This document shows, one piece after another, positions 7,088 to 14,823 of a DNA stretch of 64,000 nt. This stretch comes from Bacillota bacterium (GTDB lineage Bacteria; Bacillota; Clostridia; Ch29). The stretch is taken from contig JABVCK010000028.1 in NCBI GenBank assembly GCA_013540605.1, forward strand, positions 124,001 through 188,000, read 5' to 3'. How positions within the stretch are numbered: the first letter of the stretch is position 1; every line of letters starts with the position of its first letter. Made by a program: the position numbers and the translations under genes. The notes beneath the pieces are model-generated. The model was not told the origin of the DNA. It saw only the letters and a list, made by a program, of their open reading frames with translations, and did no database searches.

Positions 7088-9094
7088 TTAATTTGCCTGC
7101 TTCAAAAGAACTTCATCGACGTACCTCTTTATGCCGTTTGCCAATGCCTGTGCACATTTCTGCCTGTAGGCCTCCGTTGTAATCAGAGCCTTTTCACTGC
7201 TGTTGGTCAGAAAGCCGAGTTCTGCAATCACCGCAGGCATCTTTGTCTCCCTGATTACTACCAGCTTATCCCTTGGGTCCAAGCCCCTGTCAACGGTTTT
7301 GAGCTCCTTCAACAATTCCTCCTGGATGATTTTTGCGTAGGTATAGTTGTCCCTGTTGTCCAGTTCGTTTTTACTGCTCGGATAATACAGGATCTCCACT
7401 CCGTAAATGGAAGTGCTGGTATGGGCGTTGAAGTGAACGCTCATATACAGGTCGGCGTTGGCCTCATTTGCAATCTCCGCCCTCCCGTACAGGTCTACGA
7501 AGGTATCATCCTGCCTTGTCATCAGTGTTCTGAACCCCATACCTTCAAGGATCCCCTTCAGCCTTAGCGCTACATCCAGATTTAGGTCCTTCTCCTGAAC
7601 CCCATCCTTTGTAGTGGCGCCGGGGTCCTGTCCCCCGTGCCCGGGATCAATAACCACCAGCATATCCTGGTATAGGACAGGCACACCGGATAGCTCTATG
7701 GTTATATTGTCGGTCTTCTCCGGTGAAGTAACCTTGTATTGCAAATCATCTTTCAGGAACACTATAACATAGCTGGCATCCCTTGAAGAATCGTAGGGAA
7801 CAACCTGTATCCTGTCTACTACCCCGTTATTGACGAATACCTCCCCTTCTTCGAGGACGGCCGTATCTCCGGGAATCTCCACAAGCATGCTCTTTGTATT
7901 TTTGTCGCAAATCACATTGTACCTGACGCTTTTCCCCGTATTAATTGAAAGCAGCGCGGTTTTCCAACCCGTCTCGGTATACTTAATTGCCTTAAGGGGC
8001 TCCCCGTTAAGGTTCACAGCAAGACCGCTATCACTGGTTTCTACGCTGTACTGGAGCGGCGCATCAAGGTCAATGACCACCCTTACGGTATTTTTTTCAA
8101 ACTGTGAGTACCGTACAGCCTTAACTCCGTTCTTGCCAATATTTATTGTCCCTCCGGTTGTACCTTCCAGATAGGTGTTCGGGAGGTCTACCACAATACG
8201 GTCCGGCATTTGCAGCACTATTGTATTATACTCAAGCCTTGCCGTTGAGTTAATGACCACCTTGTTGCGCTGCCCGCCCTCTTCAAAACCGATGCTCTTT
8301 ATCGCGTTGGCCATTTTTATCTTCAATTTCTTTTCAGCTTCATCATAGGTTATACTGTATCCGGACGGAGACGCGAGGTCGATAACCACCCTGGACACGT
8401 CCGGGTTCACTTCAAATTGCGAGGCTCTAACCCCGACTATATTTCCGCTGTTTACATCCACATTTTTTGATTGCGCTCTGAAAACCGTATTGGGAAAGTC
8501 AATAACCAGCCTGTCCGGCTCCTGCAGGAACATCGTCTGGTACATTACCTTTCCGGTAGTTTTAAGCACCAGGGCTCCTTCTGTATTATCATAGTACATA
8601 TCGAGGATATCAGCCTTAGGATAGTCCAGAAGAACCGTATATGTAGACGCAACCCAGCCGACTTTCAATCCAAGGGCTTCACTGACAGCCCTGACAGGTA
8701 CCATAGTCCTGTCGTTGATAATTTTTGCCGGTACTTCGAGGGAAGTGGTGTTTCCGTTTATTGTCATTTCCTTGCTGTTAATCTTCAGCTTAATGACCTT
8801 TTCGCCTGTATTTACGGTCACTTCATATTTTCCCGCGTTCCAGTCAACACGGGCTCCGGTACTCTCTGAAATAACCCTTATTGGCACAAGGGTCCTATCG
8901 TCTAGAATTACTGCCGGTACATCGCTCTTTATTTCTTTACCGTTGAGCTTTATCGTTACCGGTGGAGCTTTATATGTAATCTGTTTGCCGTCCATATGTA
9001 ATATGAGCGTCTGCTGGCCTGCAGCCATTGCAGGCAGACTCACCGACAGCAGTACCATAACCAATACCAGCGCCACAACCTTCTTCAATTCCAC
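7088..9094 (-). CDS. Secreted N-acetylmuramoyl-L-alanine amidase with copper-amine-oxidase-like N-domain and AMIN domains
   Basis: The 668-residue exported cell-wall hydrolase has a signal peptide (residues 1-25, cleaved after AMAA). Residues about 43-156 are a copper amine oxidase-type N-terminal module with paired motifs DDRTLVPIRVISESTGA and NDRTMVPVRAVSEALG. Two or three AMIN repeats follow (about 160-460), recognised by DRLVIDFPNT and DRIVVDLPNT. The Amidase_3 domain covers about 478-662 with zinc ligands H486, E501 and H554 and catalytic E625. It should cut the amide between MurNAc and L-Ala. This architecture is common in clostridia and is often tied to cell separation or sporulation. 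Confidence 0.93.
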   Translation of the reverse strand: MELKKVVALVLVMVLLSVSLPAMAAGQQTLILHMDGKQITYKAPPVTIKLNGKEIKSDVPAVILDDRTLVPIRVISESTGARVDWNAGKYEVTVNTGEKVIKLKINSKEMTINGNTTSLEVPAKIINDRTMVPVRAVSEALGLKVGWVASTYTVLLDYPKADILDMYYDNTEGALVLKTTGKVMYQTMFLQEPDRLVIDFPNTVFRAQSKNVDVNSGNIVGVRASQFEVNPDVSRVVIDLASPSGYSITYDEAEKKLKIKMANAIKSIGFEEGGQRNKVVINSTARLEYNTIVLQMPDRIVVDLPNTYLEGTTGGTINIGKNGVKAVRYSQFEKNTVRVVIDLDAPLQYSVETSDSGLAVNLNGEPLKAIKYTETGWKTALLSINTGKSVRYNVICDKNTKSMLVEIPGDTAVLEEGEVFVNNGVVDRIQVVPYDSSRDASYVIVFLKDDLQYKVTSPEKTDNITIELSGVPVLYQDMLVVIDPGHGGQDPGATTKDGVQEKDLNLDVALRLKGILEGMGFRTLMTRQDDTFVDLYGRAEIANEANADLYMSVHFNAHTSTSIYGVEILYYPSSKNELDNRDNYTYAKIIQEELLKELKTVDRGLDPRDKLVVIRETKMPAVIAELGFLTNSSEKALITTEAYRQKCAQALANGIKRYVDEVLLKQAN

Positions 9095-9352
9095 TACCCC
9101 CTGCTATGTAATAGTCGATTTTTTTGTTGCAGTGTATGCCGCGAACCACGGTAATATATTCGACCTTAATTTACATAATACCTTTTTATTTTTTCTATTT
9201 CTACCCTATAATTGTAAATTTAATACTCATGTAATAATGATGTAATAGGACCGTAACATTACAGAAATCATATGTAGTTTGACATCTTTTCTTATTATTT
9301 GACGCAATTCCCCGGGAAATGTTTCGGTTTATATCAAACTTATATGCCGACG

Positions 9353-9378
9353 CAAATAAGCCCGGGTAAAACCCGGGC
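9353..9378 (-). terminator. GC-rich hairpin, probable terminator after the AIR-synthase-like gene
   Basis: GCCCGGGT/ACCCGGGC with a 3-nt loop lies 56 bp after the stop codon at 9434 and is followed on the minus strand by TTATTTG. The T-tract is weak. Confidence 0.6.
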
Positions 9379-9433
9379 CCAGGCCGCCGCTTGAATTCCA
9401 TTCAGCTGCTGAAAATCAGAAGGGGGCAGCCCT

Positions 9434-10411
9434 TCATATTACCTTATACAATTCATCTGTTCCGGGAGCTTCTATCGGGATTTCGATATCCCCTTCCACC
9501 AGAACCCTTTCCCTGGCGGTTATTTCACCAATATCGGCTACACGTATTCCCTGCTCTTTCAAGGCCTTTTCCATCTCATCGCTGTTGCGGCAGACGATGA
9601 TCATGCACCCGCTGGAGATAAGCTTCAGGGGGTCCAGCCCCAGTTCTTCACATATTATCCTGGTTTCCCTTTTAAGAGGTATTCTATCCCTGAAAACCCG
9701 CAGTCCTACATCCGAAGCTTCTGCTATTTCCCACAGAGCACCCAGCACCCCTCCCTCAGTGACATCGTGCATGGCGGTTGCACCCATCTTCCCCCCAATA
9801 ATACCTTCCTTGACAACGCTTATATGCTTCATAAGGCCCCTGGCCTCTTCAAGGACGTCCCTGCCCAGCCTCGCCTCCAGCCTATCGGCCAGATCATAGG
9901 CGATAATTGCAGTGCCTTCCAGTCCCGCCCATTTGGTCATAAGTATCCTGTCTCCGGGCCTCGCCCCCGATGAGTTTATAATCCTGTCTCTGGGCGCCCT
10001 TCCGATTGCGGTGGTGGATACTACCATCCTATTTACAGAAGCGGTGATCTCCGTGTGGCCTCCGATTATCTCCACATTCAACATTTCTGCTTCTTCGGAT
10101 GCCTGCCTCACCACTTCCTGTATTTCCTCCACCGTCGTTCCCTCCGGAGCCATTATGGTCATCAGCAGCCCGATAGGTTCAACCCCGTTGGCCGCAACGT
10201 CATTGCAGGAGATATGTACGGCAAGGCGTCCCACCTCATTACTCGCCCCGGTTATGGGGTCTGTGGAAACTACACAGGCATACTCTCCAAAATCCAATAC
10301 GCTGCAATCCTCCCCCACCTTGGGCCGTACCAGCACTTCTTTTCTTTGGAATTTGAAATTTGTAAATATTTTGCTTTCGAGTACATCGGAAGGAAGTTTC
10401 CCGCTTTTCAT
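9434..10411 (-). CDS. AIR-synthase-related protein (PurM/HypE/ThiL fold)
   Basis: The 325-residue protein has the fold of PurM, HypE, SelD and ThiL. An ATP-binding N-terminal half contains VGEDCSVLDFGEY, VVSTDPITGA and CNDVAANG. A C-terminal AIRS_C half starts near residue 150 (PGDRILMTKWAGLEG) and contains AMHDVTEGGVLGALWEIAEAS. HypE's C-terminal acceptor cysteine is absent, so it is not a hydrogenase maturation HypE, and the ring-closing PurM of this genome is at 45033. Stand-alone members occur in many clostridia with no known reaction. It begins 17 nt after the preceding gene, so they form one operon. Confidence 0.85.
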   Translation of the reverse strand: MKSGKLPSDVLESKIFTNFKFQRKEVLVRPKVGEDCSVLDFGEYACVVSTDPITGASNEVGRLAVHISCNDVAANGVEPIGLLMTIMAPEGTTVEEIQEVVRQASEEAEMLNVEIIGGHTEITASVNRMVVSTTAIGRAPRDRIINSSGARPGDRILMTKWAGLEGTAIIAYDLADRLEARLGRDVLEEARGLMKHISVVKEGIIGGKMGATAMHDVTEGGVLGALWEIAEASDVGLRVFRDRIPLKRETRIICEELGLDPLKLISSGCMIIVCRNSDEMEKALKEQGIRVADIGEITARERVLVEGDIEIPIEAPGTDELYKVI

Positions 10412-10428
10412 TTCCTATCCCCTCTTTA

Positions 10429-11052
10429 TCATGTCATATTCACAATTATCATTATACCATTTTCTCGTTTTTTGCAAAATGTTTCCTTCCATTTGTCTAT
10501 AGTAAGAACCCTGTGGTCCGATATTATTGCTATGTAATGAATATCCTGCGGTTTTACCGGGTGAAATACCATCACCTCAGCATCATATCCGAACTCCAAA
10601 TCTCTCCTCTTTCCGAGATTATCCTGAAAACTCAGGGAGGTCTCCCAATATTCTTCGGCTGTTTTTTTGCCCCTGCCCTCAAGATAATGGACTGCACCGC
10701 AAAATTCCTCTTCGCTGTGTAGTACAAAGGGTTCATACAGCTCATTTGCTTTGTTCTCGTTCGCAATCCAACATCTTGAAGGGTCAATCGTCAAGGCAAG
10801 CAGTATGCTGTGGGAATGCCACTGATGACCTTCTTCAAAGTTCATACTGGCAAATATAGCCTTGGTCCTGTCCACCCATTCGGGTATATATTGCGGCCTA
10901 AACGAGTTGATAAAACGGTGAAATCCTTCATAGCGGCTCTTGTAAGTCGACTTGTTGTTGTATACTATTCCATTTTCTCTTACCTCTCGGTAATCGTTTA
11001 CATTAATCACGTGGTAAACCATGCCTGTCTGAGTATAGTCCGGGAAAATCAT
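10429..11052 (-). CDS. Uncharacterised protein, possibly ADP-ribosyltransferase-like fold
   Basis: The 207 residues start at ATG 11052 after CGGAGGTG with a 4-nt spacer. I do not recognise the family. The opening VYHVINVNDYREVRENGIV and the late EVMVFHPVKPQDIHYIAII resemble the first strand (H) and the last strand (E) of DarT/KptA/DUF4433-type ART folds, with DRTKAIFAS between them. This is a pattern impression, not a demonstrated homology. No signal peptide or membrane segment is visible. It is co-transcribed with the AIR-synthase-like gene. Confidence 0.6.
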   Translation of the reverse strand: MIFPDYTQTGMVYHVINVNDYREVRENGIVYNNKSTYKSRYEGFHRFINSFRPQYIPEWVDRTKAIFASMNFEEGHQWHSHSILLALTIDPSRCWIANENKANELYEPFVLHSEEEFCGAVHYLEGRGKKTAEEYWETSLSFQDNLGKRRDLEFGYDAEVMVFHPVKPQDIHYIAIISDHRVLTIDKWKETFCKKRENGIMIIVNMT

Positions 11053-11255
11053 AAAGCACCTCCGCCAAAATAGTCGATGGCCAACCCATTCCATGTATCA
11101 AACCGGTTAAGTTCCAGCCAATAGTTAAACTGTGATTAGTACCCGATTTTTATACAAAAAATCCTGCCTCTGGCAGGATCTGAATTTCATTGAATAGTTT
11201 TTTCCCGTACTATTTATCCTCACTAATGGGAATTCTATTATTGGAGGTGGACCTC

Positions 11256-11408
11256 TTGACAAACATCAATTGCTCAGAAAGCTGTGTATACCAGGAGAAC
11301 GGCAAGTGCCAGCTGACCCATGTCAGCATAATTTCCGGGATAACCGGCCATAAATGCGCCTACTTCCAGGAAAAAAAGCCAACAGAAGATGATTTCAAAT
11401 CTAAATGA
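11256..11408 (+). CDS. 50-residue cysteine-rich small protein
   Basis: A TTG start at 11256 follows TTGGAGGTGG with a 5-7 nt spacer. An upstream ATG in frame exists but has no such site. The sequence has four cysteines in the arrangement C-x3-C-x7-C-x13-C (SESCVYQENGKCQLTHV, then GHKCAYF), which suggests one zinc or a disulphide pair. Similar short clostridial proteins are often mislabelled as a hydroxymyristoyl-ACP dehydratase. The real function is unknown. The stop overlaps the end of the remnant on the other strand. Confidence 0.75.
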   Translation: MTNINCSESCVYQENGKCQLTHVSIISGITGHKCAYFQEKKPTEDDFKSK

Positions 11409-11553
11409 GGAACATTGCAACTATTGTAGTGGCAGCCAAGCCTATCATTACCGGTTTAAAGTTCCTCCGGGCTAAATCGATAGGCAGGACACGGCATATT
11501 GCCGCTGCGGGTATAAGCCCCCATGGGACAATCGTTCCCCCGCCGATATCAGT
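11401..11553 (-). pseudogene. C-terminal remnant of a membrane transporter
   Basis: One minus-strand frame ends at TAG 11403-11401 and encodes about 50 residues: TDIGGGTIVPWGLIPAAAIC, a loop PIDLARRNFKPV, then a hydrophobic helix and stop. The GG-T-x-VPW-x-IP pattern resembles the C-terminal end of NhaC/anion-type antiporters, but I cannot fix the family. Upstream of about 11553 the frame runs straight into a heptamer repeat island, so the rest of the gene is gone. Confidence 0.55.
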
Positions 11554-11672
11554 TGTCAGTTGCCAGTGATCAGTGGCCAGAGTATAGGGAAGTGCTTATG
11601 GGAAAAAAACTGTAAGGCTTACCCTAGCAACTAGGAACTGGGAACTAGAAACTAAGCTACTGTGATCTAGTA
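11545..11672. repeat. Heptamer-word repeat island (family B) with internal core
   Basis: CAGTTGT CAGTTGC CAGTGAT CAGTGGC words are followed by a core with agtgcttatggga (11591-11603) and aggcttaccct (11615-11625), then CTAGGAA CTGGGAA CTAGAAA CTAAGCT words. The first core segment recurs exactly at 28576-28588 and the second at 42770-42780. Confidence 0.8.
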
Positions 11673-11688
11673 CCTGCAGCTTTCTTTC

Positions 11689-11945
11689 TTAGCCAAACCG
11701 CCTGCACAATACATATTTGGAAATAGCATCCCTCTGCCGGCTGTCCAGTTGTATCAGATTGTTTATATGAGCCGGAAGATAACTGTCATACTTGATTTCC
11801 AATATGGATGTGCCGTTATCGACTGCATTTGCCATGGGTACATCAAAATTCAAAAAATCAATGGATGAAATTCCTGTTTTCACATTGCTGTCAATGGTTA
11901 TCTGAACGAATTGATCAACAGCTGTATAGATTCTATAAGGGGAAA
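11689..11945 (-). pseudogene. C-terminal remnant of a VTC-domain (polyphosphate polymerase-like) protein
   Basis: The minus frame ending at 11689 reads ITIDSNVKTGISSIDFLNFD, then GTSILEIKYDSYLPAHINNL and RQRDAISKYVLCRRF. This is the end of a VTC domain (strand with ILEIKYD, then ISKY-x-x-CRR). The first about 15 codons instead lie across the plus-strand kinase remnant, so the junction is near 11930-11945. About 80 C-terminal residues survive. The 5' part is missing. Confidence 0.65.
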
Positions 11946-12077
11946 AAAGGTAATTTCGGGCTCGGCCTGGCAATAAGCAAAAGCATAATTGAAAAACACA
12001 ACGGTAAAATTACCGCTGAAAATTTAGAACCCGGTGCCTTGTTCAGGATTGTGGCACCGCTTAGTTGCGAACAGTGA
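11928..12077 (+). pseudogene. C-terminal remnant of a histidine kinase (HATPase_c G2 box onward)
   Basis: The plus frame contains RFYKGKKGNFGLGLAISKSI followed by IEKHNGKITAEN and a final FRIVAPLS. This is the F/G2-box end of a sensor histidine kinase ATPase domain. Nothing upstream in this frame resembles a kinase, so only the last about 50 residues remain. It is joined head-on to the VTC remnant. Confidence 0.75.
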
Positions 12078-12194
12078 CAACCGGCATGATTCTGGTTGTC
12101 ACTGCAAACCTTAACATGATCTGGAGGAATTAATAACTTCATGTAGAATAATTACATAATTGTAGACCACAAGTTAGATAAAGGGAGTGATCAA

Positions 12195-13052
12195 ATGCAA
12201 GGCTACGAAGACACCCTTATTGAAAGCTTTATCAAAGTGGCGCCCTATATCAATCCGCTGACAATAAGGGATATAGCTGTTACAATCTCAGACCGCAATA
12301 AAATACTATCATATACACCGGGTAAAAAACTGAACCACGGGATTAAACCGGGTGACCCGGTAAAGGAAAATTCCCTGGTATACATGGCGATGAAAGAGGA
12401 GAAAATTGTCGCAAAGAAAATTAGTAAAGAGCTTTACGGCATCCCCTATTGTGGGGTTGGAATTCCCTTAAGAAACGAACAGACAGGTGAGGTCGTTGGA
12501 GCTGTTGCCTTTGCGGAGAATACCGAGAACCAGGATACGATGAGGGATATGGCCTTCCAGCTTTCCTCAAGCATTCAGACCGTAAACGAATCCACCCAGA
12601 CCGTAGCTGCCCAGGCACAGGAACTAGCCACACTGGCCCAAAGGCTGAATGATATTTCCAACGTTTCATACGAACAGATAAAAAAGGTCGATGAGATAGT
12701 TGACTTTATAAAGGGTATCGCGTCACAAACCAATCTTCTTGGACTGAATGCCGCCATCGAGGCAGCCAGGGCCGGGGCAGCCGGAAACGGTTTCGGCGTT
12801 GTTGCCAGCGAGATAAGAAAACTTTCAATGCAAAGCAGCGATTCGGTGGAGCGCATTCAAGCAACTCTTCAGCAGATCAAGAAAGGTAGTGAAGAGATTA
12901 AGCGGTCGGTCGAGATTTTGGAGAATATATCTAACAACCAGGCTTCAATTTTTCAATCGGTGGCCAGCTCTATAGAAGAAGCCACCGCTATGGTTGAAGA
13001 ACTCTCCAGCTATGCCGACAACCTCTCCCAGAGCGAATACCTGCAAGATTAA
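12195..13052 (+). CDS. Soluble methyl-accepting chemotaxis protein (YfmS-like)
   Basis: The 285-residue cytoplasmic chemoreceptor starts at ATG 12195 after AAAGGGAGTG. No transmembrane segment is visible. Residues 1-110 form a small ligand-sensing domain ([21 protein letters not shown]). The coiled-coil signalling domain is centred on [17 protein letters not shown] (about 180-196) and [13 protein letters not shown]. Length and layout match the B. subtilis soluble receptor YfmS (about 286 residues). It should couple through CheW/CheA; the ligand is unknown. A hairpin repeat starts directly after its stop. Confidence 0.9.
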   Translation: MQGYEDTLIESFIKVAPYINPLTIRDIAVTISDRNKILSYTPGKKLNHGIKPGDPVKENSLVYMAMKEEKIVAKKISKELYGIPYCGVGIPLRNEQTGEVVGAVAFAENTENQDTMRDMAFQLSSSIQTVNESTQTVAAQAQELATLAQRLNDISNVSYEQIKKVDEIVDFIKGIASQTNLLGLNAAIEAARAGAAGNGFGVVASEIRKLSMQSSDSVERIQATLQQIKKGSEEIKRSVEILENISNNQASIFQSVASSIEEATAMVEELSSYADNLSQSEYLQD

Positions 13053-13053
13053 T

Positions 13054-13134
13054 GAGACACGGGGACGGTTCTTGAATGAGACACGGGGACGGTTCTTGTG
13101 TCTGGGACAGACACAAGAACCGTCCCCGTGTCTC
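13054..13134. repeat. Family A hairpin repeat, three units with GACAC/GTGTC arms
   Basis: Unit 1 (13054-13073) and unit 2 (13078-13103) share gagacac + ggggacggttctt. Unit 2 closes with gtgtct. Unit 3 (13109-13134) is the exact inverse, giving a palindrome with 26-bp arms and a 5-nt centre (gggac). Two inverse cores within one island resemble paired REP/BIME elements. It starts 2 bp after the chemoreceptor stop codon and could also act as a terminator structure. Confidence 0.9.
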
Positions 13135-13200
13135 CCACCCGTGTCTCCCAATTCGTCCCACTGATGGTTTGAACAATATCTATGAAAGAAGGTATCAATT

Positions 13201-13920
13201 TTGAGCAAATTGTATTATGAGTTGGCACAGATGTATCATGAAATGTACCAGTCCATCTTCGATTATCAAAAGGAATTCAAATTCTATGATGCCATACTAA
13301 AGGAATTCGACTGCAGCCGGATCCTGGAGGCCGGCTGCGGGAGCGGAAACCTTGCTAAATATCTCGTTAATGCGGGCTATGATTACATAGGTTGTGATTT
13401 ATCAGGCGATATGCTGAAAATTGCCAGGGAAAACAATCGCAATGTGCAGTTCTTGCAAAGGGATATGAGGGAATTAGGGTTTGACGGAAATTTTGATGCG
13501 GTTTTGATAACAGGCCGCAGTTTTACGTACATGACGAGGAACGATGACGTAAGAAGATGTCTTGGTTCGGTGCATAAGTCGTTGAAGCCCGCCGGGATTC
13601 TTATATTCGATAATTTTAATGCAAGCGAACTGTTTTTGAATTTTGAAAGCCATATGGAATATGCTTCGGAATATAATGGGAAGGTATACAGGAGGGTAAG
13701 CGATAATTCGTTCAATATGGAGACAGGATGGACTTGGAACTGGGATGCAAAATACTATATTGAGAAGGACGGTAATGAAATAGAAGCGGTTGAAGACAAA
13801 TCGGTATTAAGAGCATTTACCGAAGACGAACTGAAGCTGTTCTTAAAGTTGTGCGGGTTTGACATAATAAAAGTGATAAAAGAGGGAGTTGCGATAACGA
13901 TGGTTTCGCAAAAGGTATAG
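13201..13920 (+). CDS. Class I SAM-dependent methyltransferase
   Basis: The 239-residue protein starts with TTG at 13201 (AGAAGG upstream, a modest site). The SAM-binding fold is clear: motif I ILEAGCGSGNLAKYL (about 41-55), an acidic residue after strand 2 (GCDLSGDML), the QRDMREL segment and motif IV FDAVLITGRSFTYM. This matches the Methyltransf_25 type, often acting on small molecules. The substrate cannot be deduced. It converges on the endonuclease III homologue with 3 bp between stop codons. Confidence 0.88.
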   Translation: MSKLYYELAQMYHEMYQSIFDYQKEFKFYDAILKEFDCSRILEAGCGSGNLAKYLVNAGYDYIGCDLSGDMLKIARENNRNVQFLQRDMRELGFDGNFDAVLITGRSFTYMTRNDDVRRCLGSVHKSLKPAGILIFDNFNASELFLNFESHMEYASEYNGKVYRRVSDNSFNMETGWTWNWDAKYYIEKDGNEIEAVEDKSVLRAFTEDELKLFLKLCGFDIIKVIKEGVAITMVSQKV

Positions 13921-13923
13921 CCC

Positions 13924-14568
13924 CTAATATTTTTCTGCGGCAGCAGCACAGTCACTCGCCAGAATACAGTTGGCGCAATCGGGCTTCTTCCTGCAGCATT
14001 CTTTGGAATGCCTTACTATCAGTGCGTGATACTCATTGAACAAACCTTCATGCCTATCCAACCTGTTTTCAAAGATCACCCGCACGTCATCGTAGTCGTC
14101 CGGCATGTCAAAACCCAGCCTCCCGAACAACCTTCTGGTATATGCATCTATTACGAATACGGGTTTCCCAAGCCCATACAGTATTATAGAATCTGCCGTT
14201 TCCCTACCCACACCGTTTATACCTAAAAGCTCTTTCCTGAGTTCCTCAACATCCATTTCCATCAATCGGCTAAAACTGTATCCCTTACCGCTGAACCAAT
14301 CGAGAAAATTTCTGATTCTATTTGCCTTTACATTGAAAAAACCGCTGGGCTTTATCATTTCGGCCAGCCTGTTCACATCCATACGATGCAGGATCTCAGG
14401 CTCCAGATAGGGCTTCATGTTGACAATAGCCTTCTCAACATTGCTCCAGGAAGTATTCTGGGTAAGAATGGCTCCAATCACTATCTCAAACCGGGTATCC
14501 CCCGGCCACCAGTGCTGCGGTCCATAATGCCGGTATAGTTTATTGTATATGCCCATTAATCTATCCAT
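13924..14568 (-). CDS. HhH-GPD base-excision glycosylase, endonuclease III / MagIII-like
   Basis: The 214-residue DNA repair enzyme starts at ATG 14568 after GAGGGGAAGGT. Helix-hairpin-helix LLGINGVGRETADSIILYGL is followed by VIDAYTRR, where the Asp is the catalytic residue of the family. The C-terminal C-x6-C-x2-C-x5-C set (CCRKKPDCANCILASDC) holds a 4Fe-4S cluster. Tyr in DAYTRR and the WWPGDTRFEI opening fit the MagIII / 3-methyladenine glycosylase branch better than classical Nth, which has a Lys in the hairpin loop. Confidence 0.88.
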   Translation of the reverse strand: MDRLMGIYNKLYRHYGPQHWWPGDTRFEIVIGAILTQNTSWSNVEKAIVNMKPYLEPEILHRMDVNRLAEMIKPSGFFNVKANRIRNFLDWFSGKGYSFSRLMEMDVEELRKELLGINGVGRETADSIILYGLGKPVFVIDAYTRRLFGRLGFDMPDDYDDVRVIFENRLDRHEGLFNEYHALIVRHSKECCRKKPDCANCILASDCAAAAEKY

Positions 14569-14823
14569 ACCTTCCCCTCCCCACACGAGTCCCTAAAATT
14601 ATACCACGACATTTTCTGCCGGACAAATCCCTATTGCCTTGTCTGGGTCTCTTTTTTCTCCATCAATGCAAGGCTTTTGACATATATCTACACGATTCTT
14701 TTCGCAAATATGGTAGAATATGAATAAGAAAACGACTCGAGGCCTAAACACCCTTTAGAAAGAATTGAAGTGATGTCGCTGACCATCACAATAGAGTAAT
14801 ATTCTTTGAGGTGATGAACAATC

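Noticed and set aside
9434-10411. Annotation as hydrogenase maturation protein HypE or as ThiL
   Set aside because: HypE's C-terminal cysteine tail is missing, and no hyp or thi genes are nearby, so only the fold family is supported.
12945-13208. Minus-strand frame with repeated RPRVSFKN-type peptides
   Set aside because: It is read from the hairpin repeat itself and the end of the chemoreceptor; no start signal.
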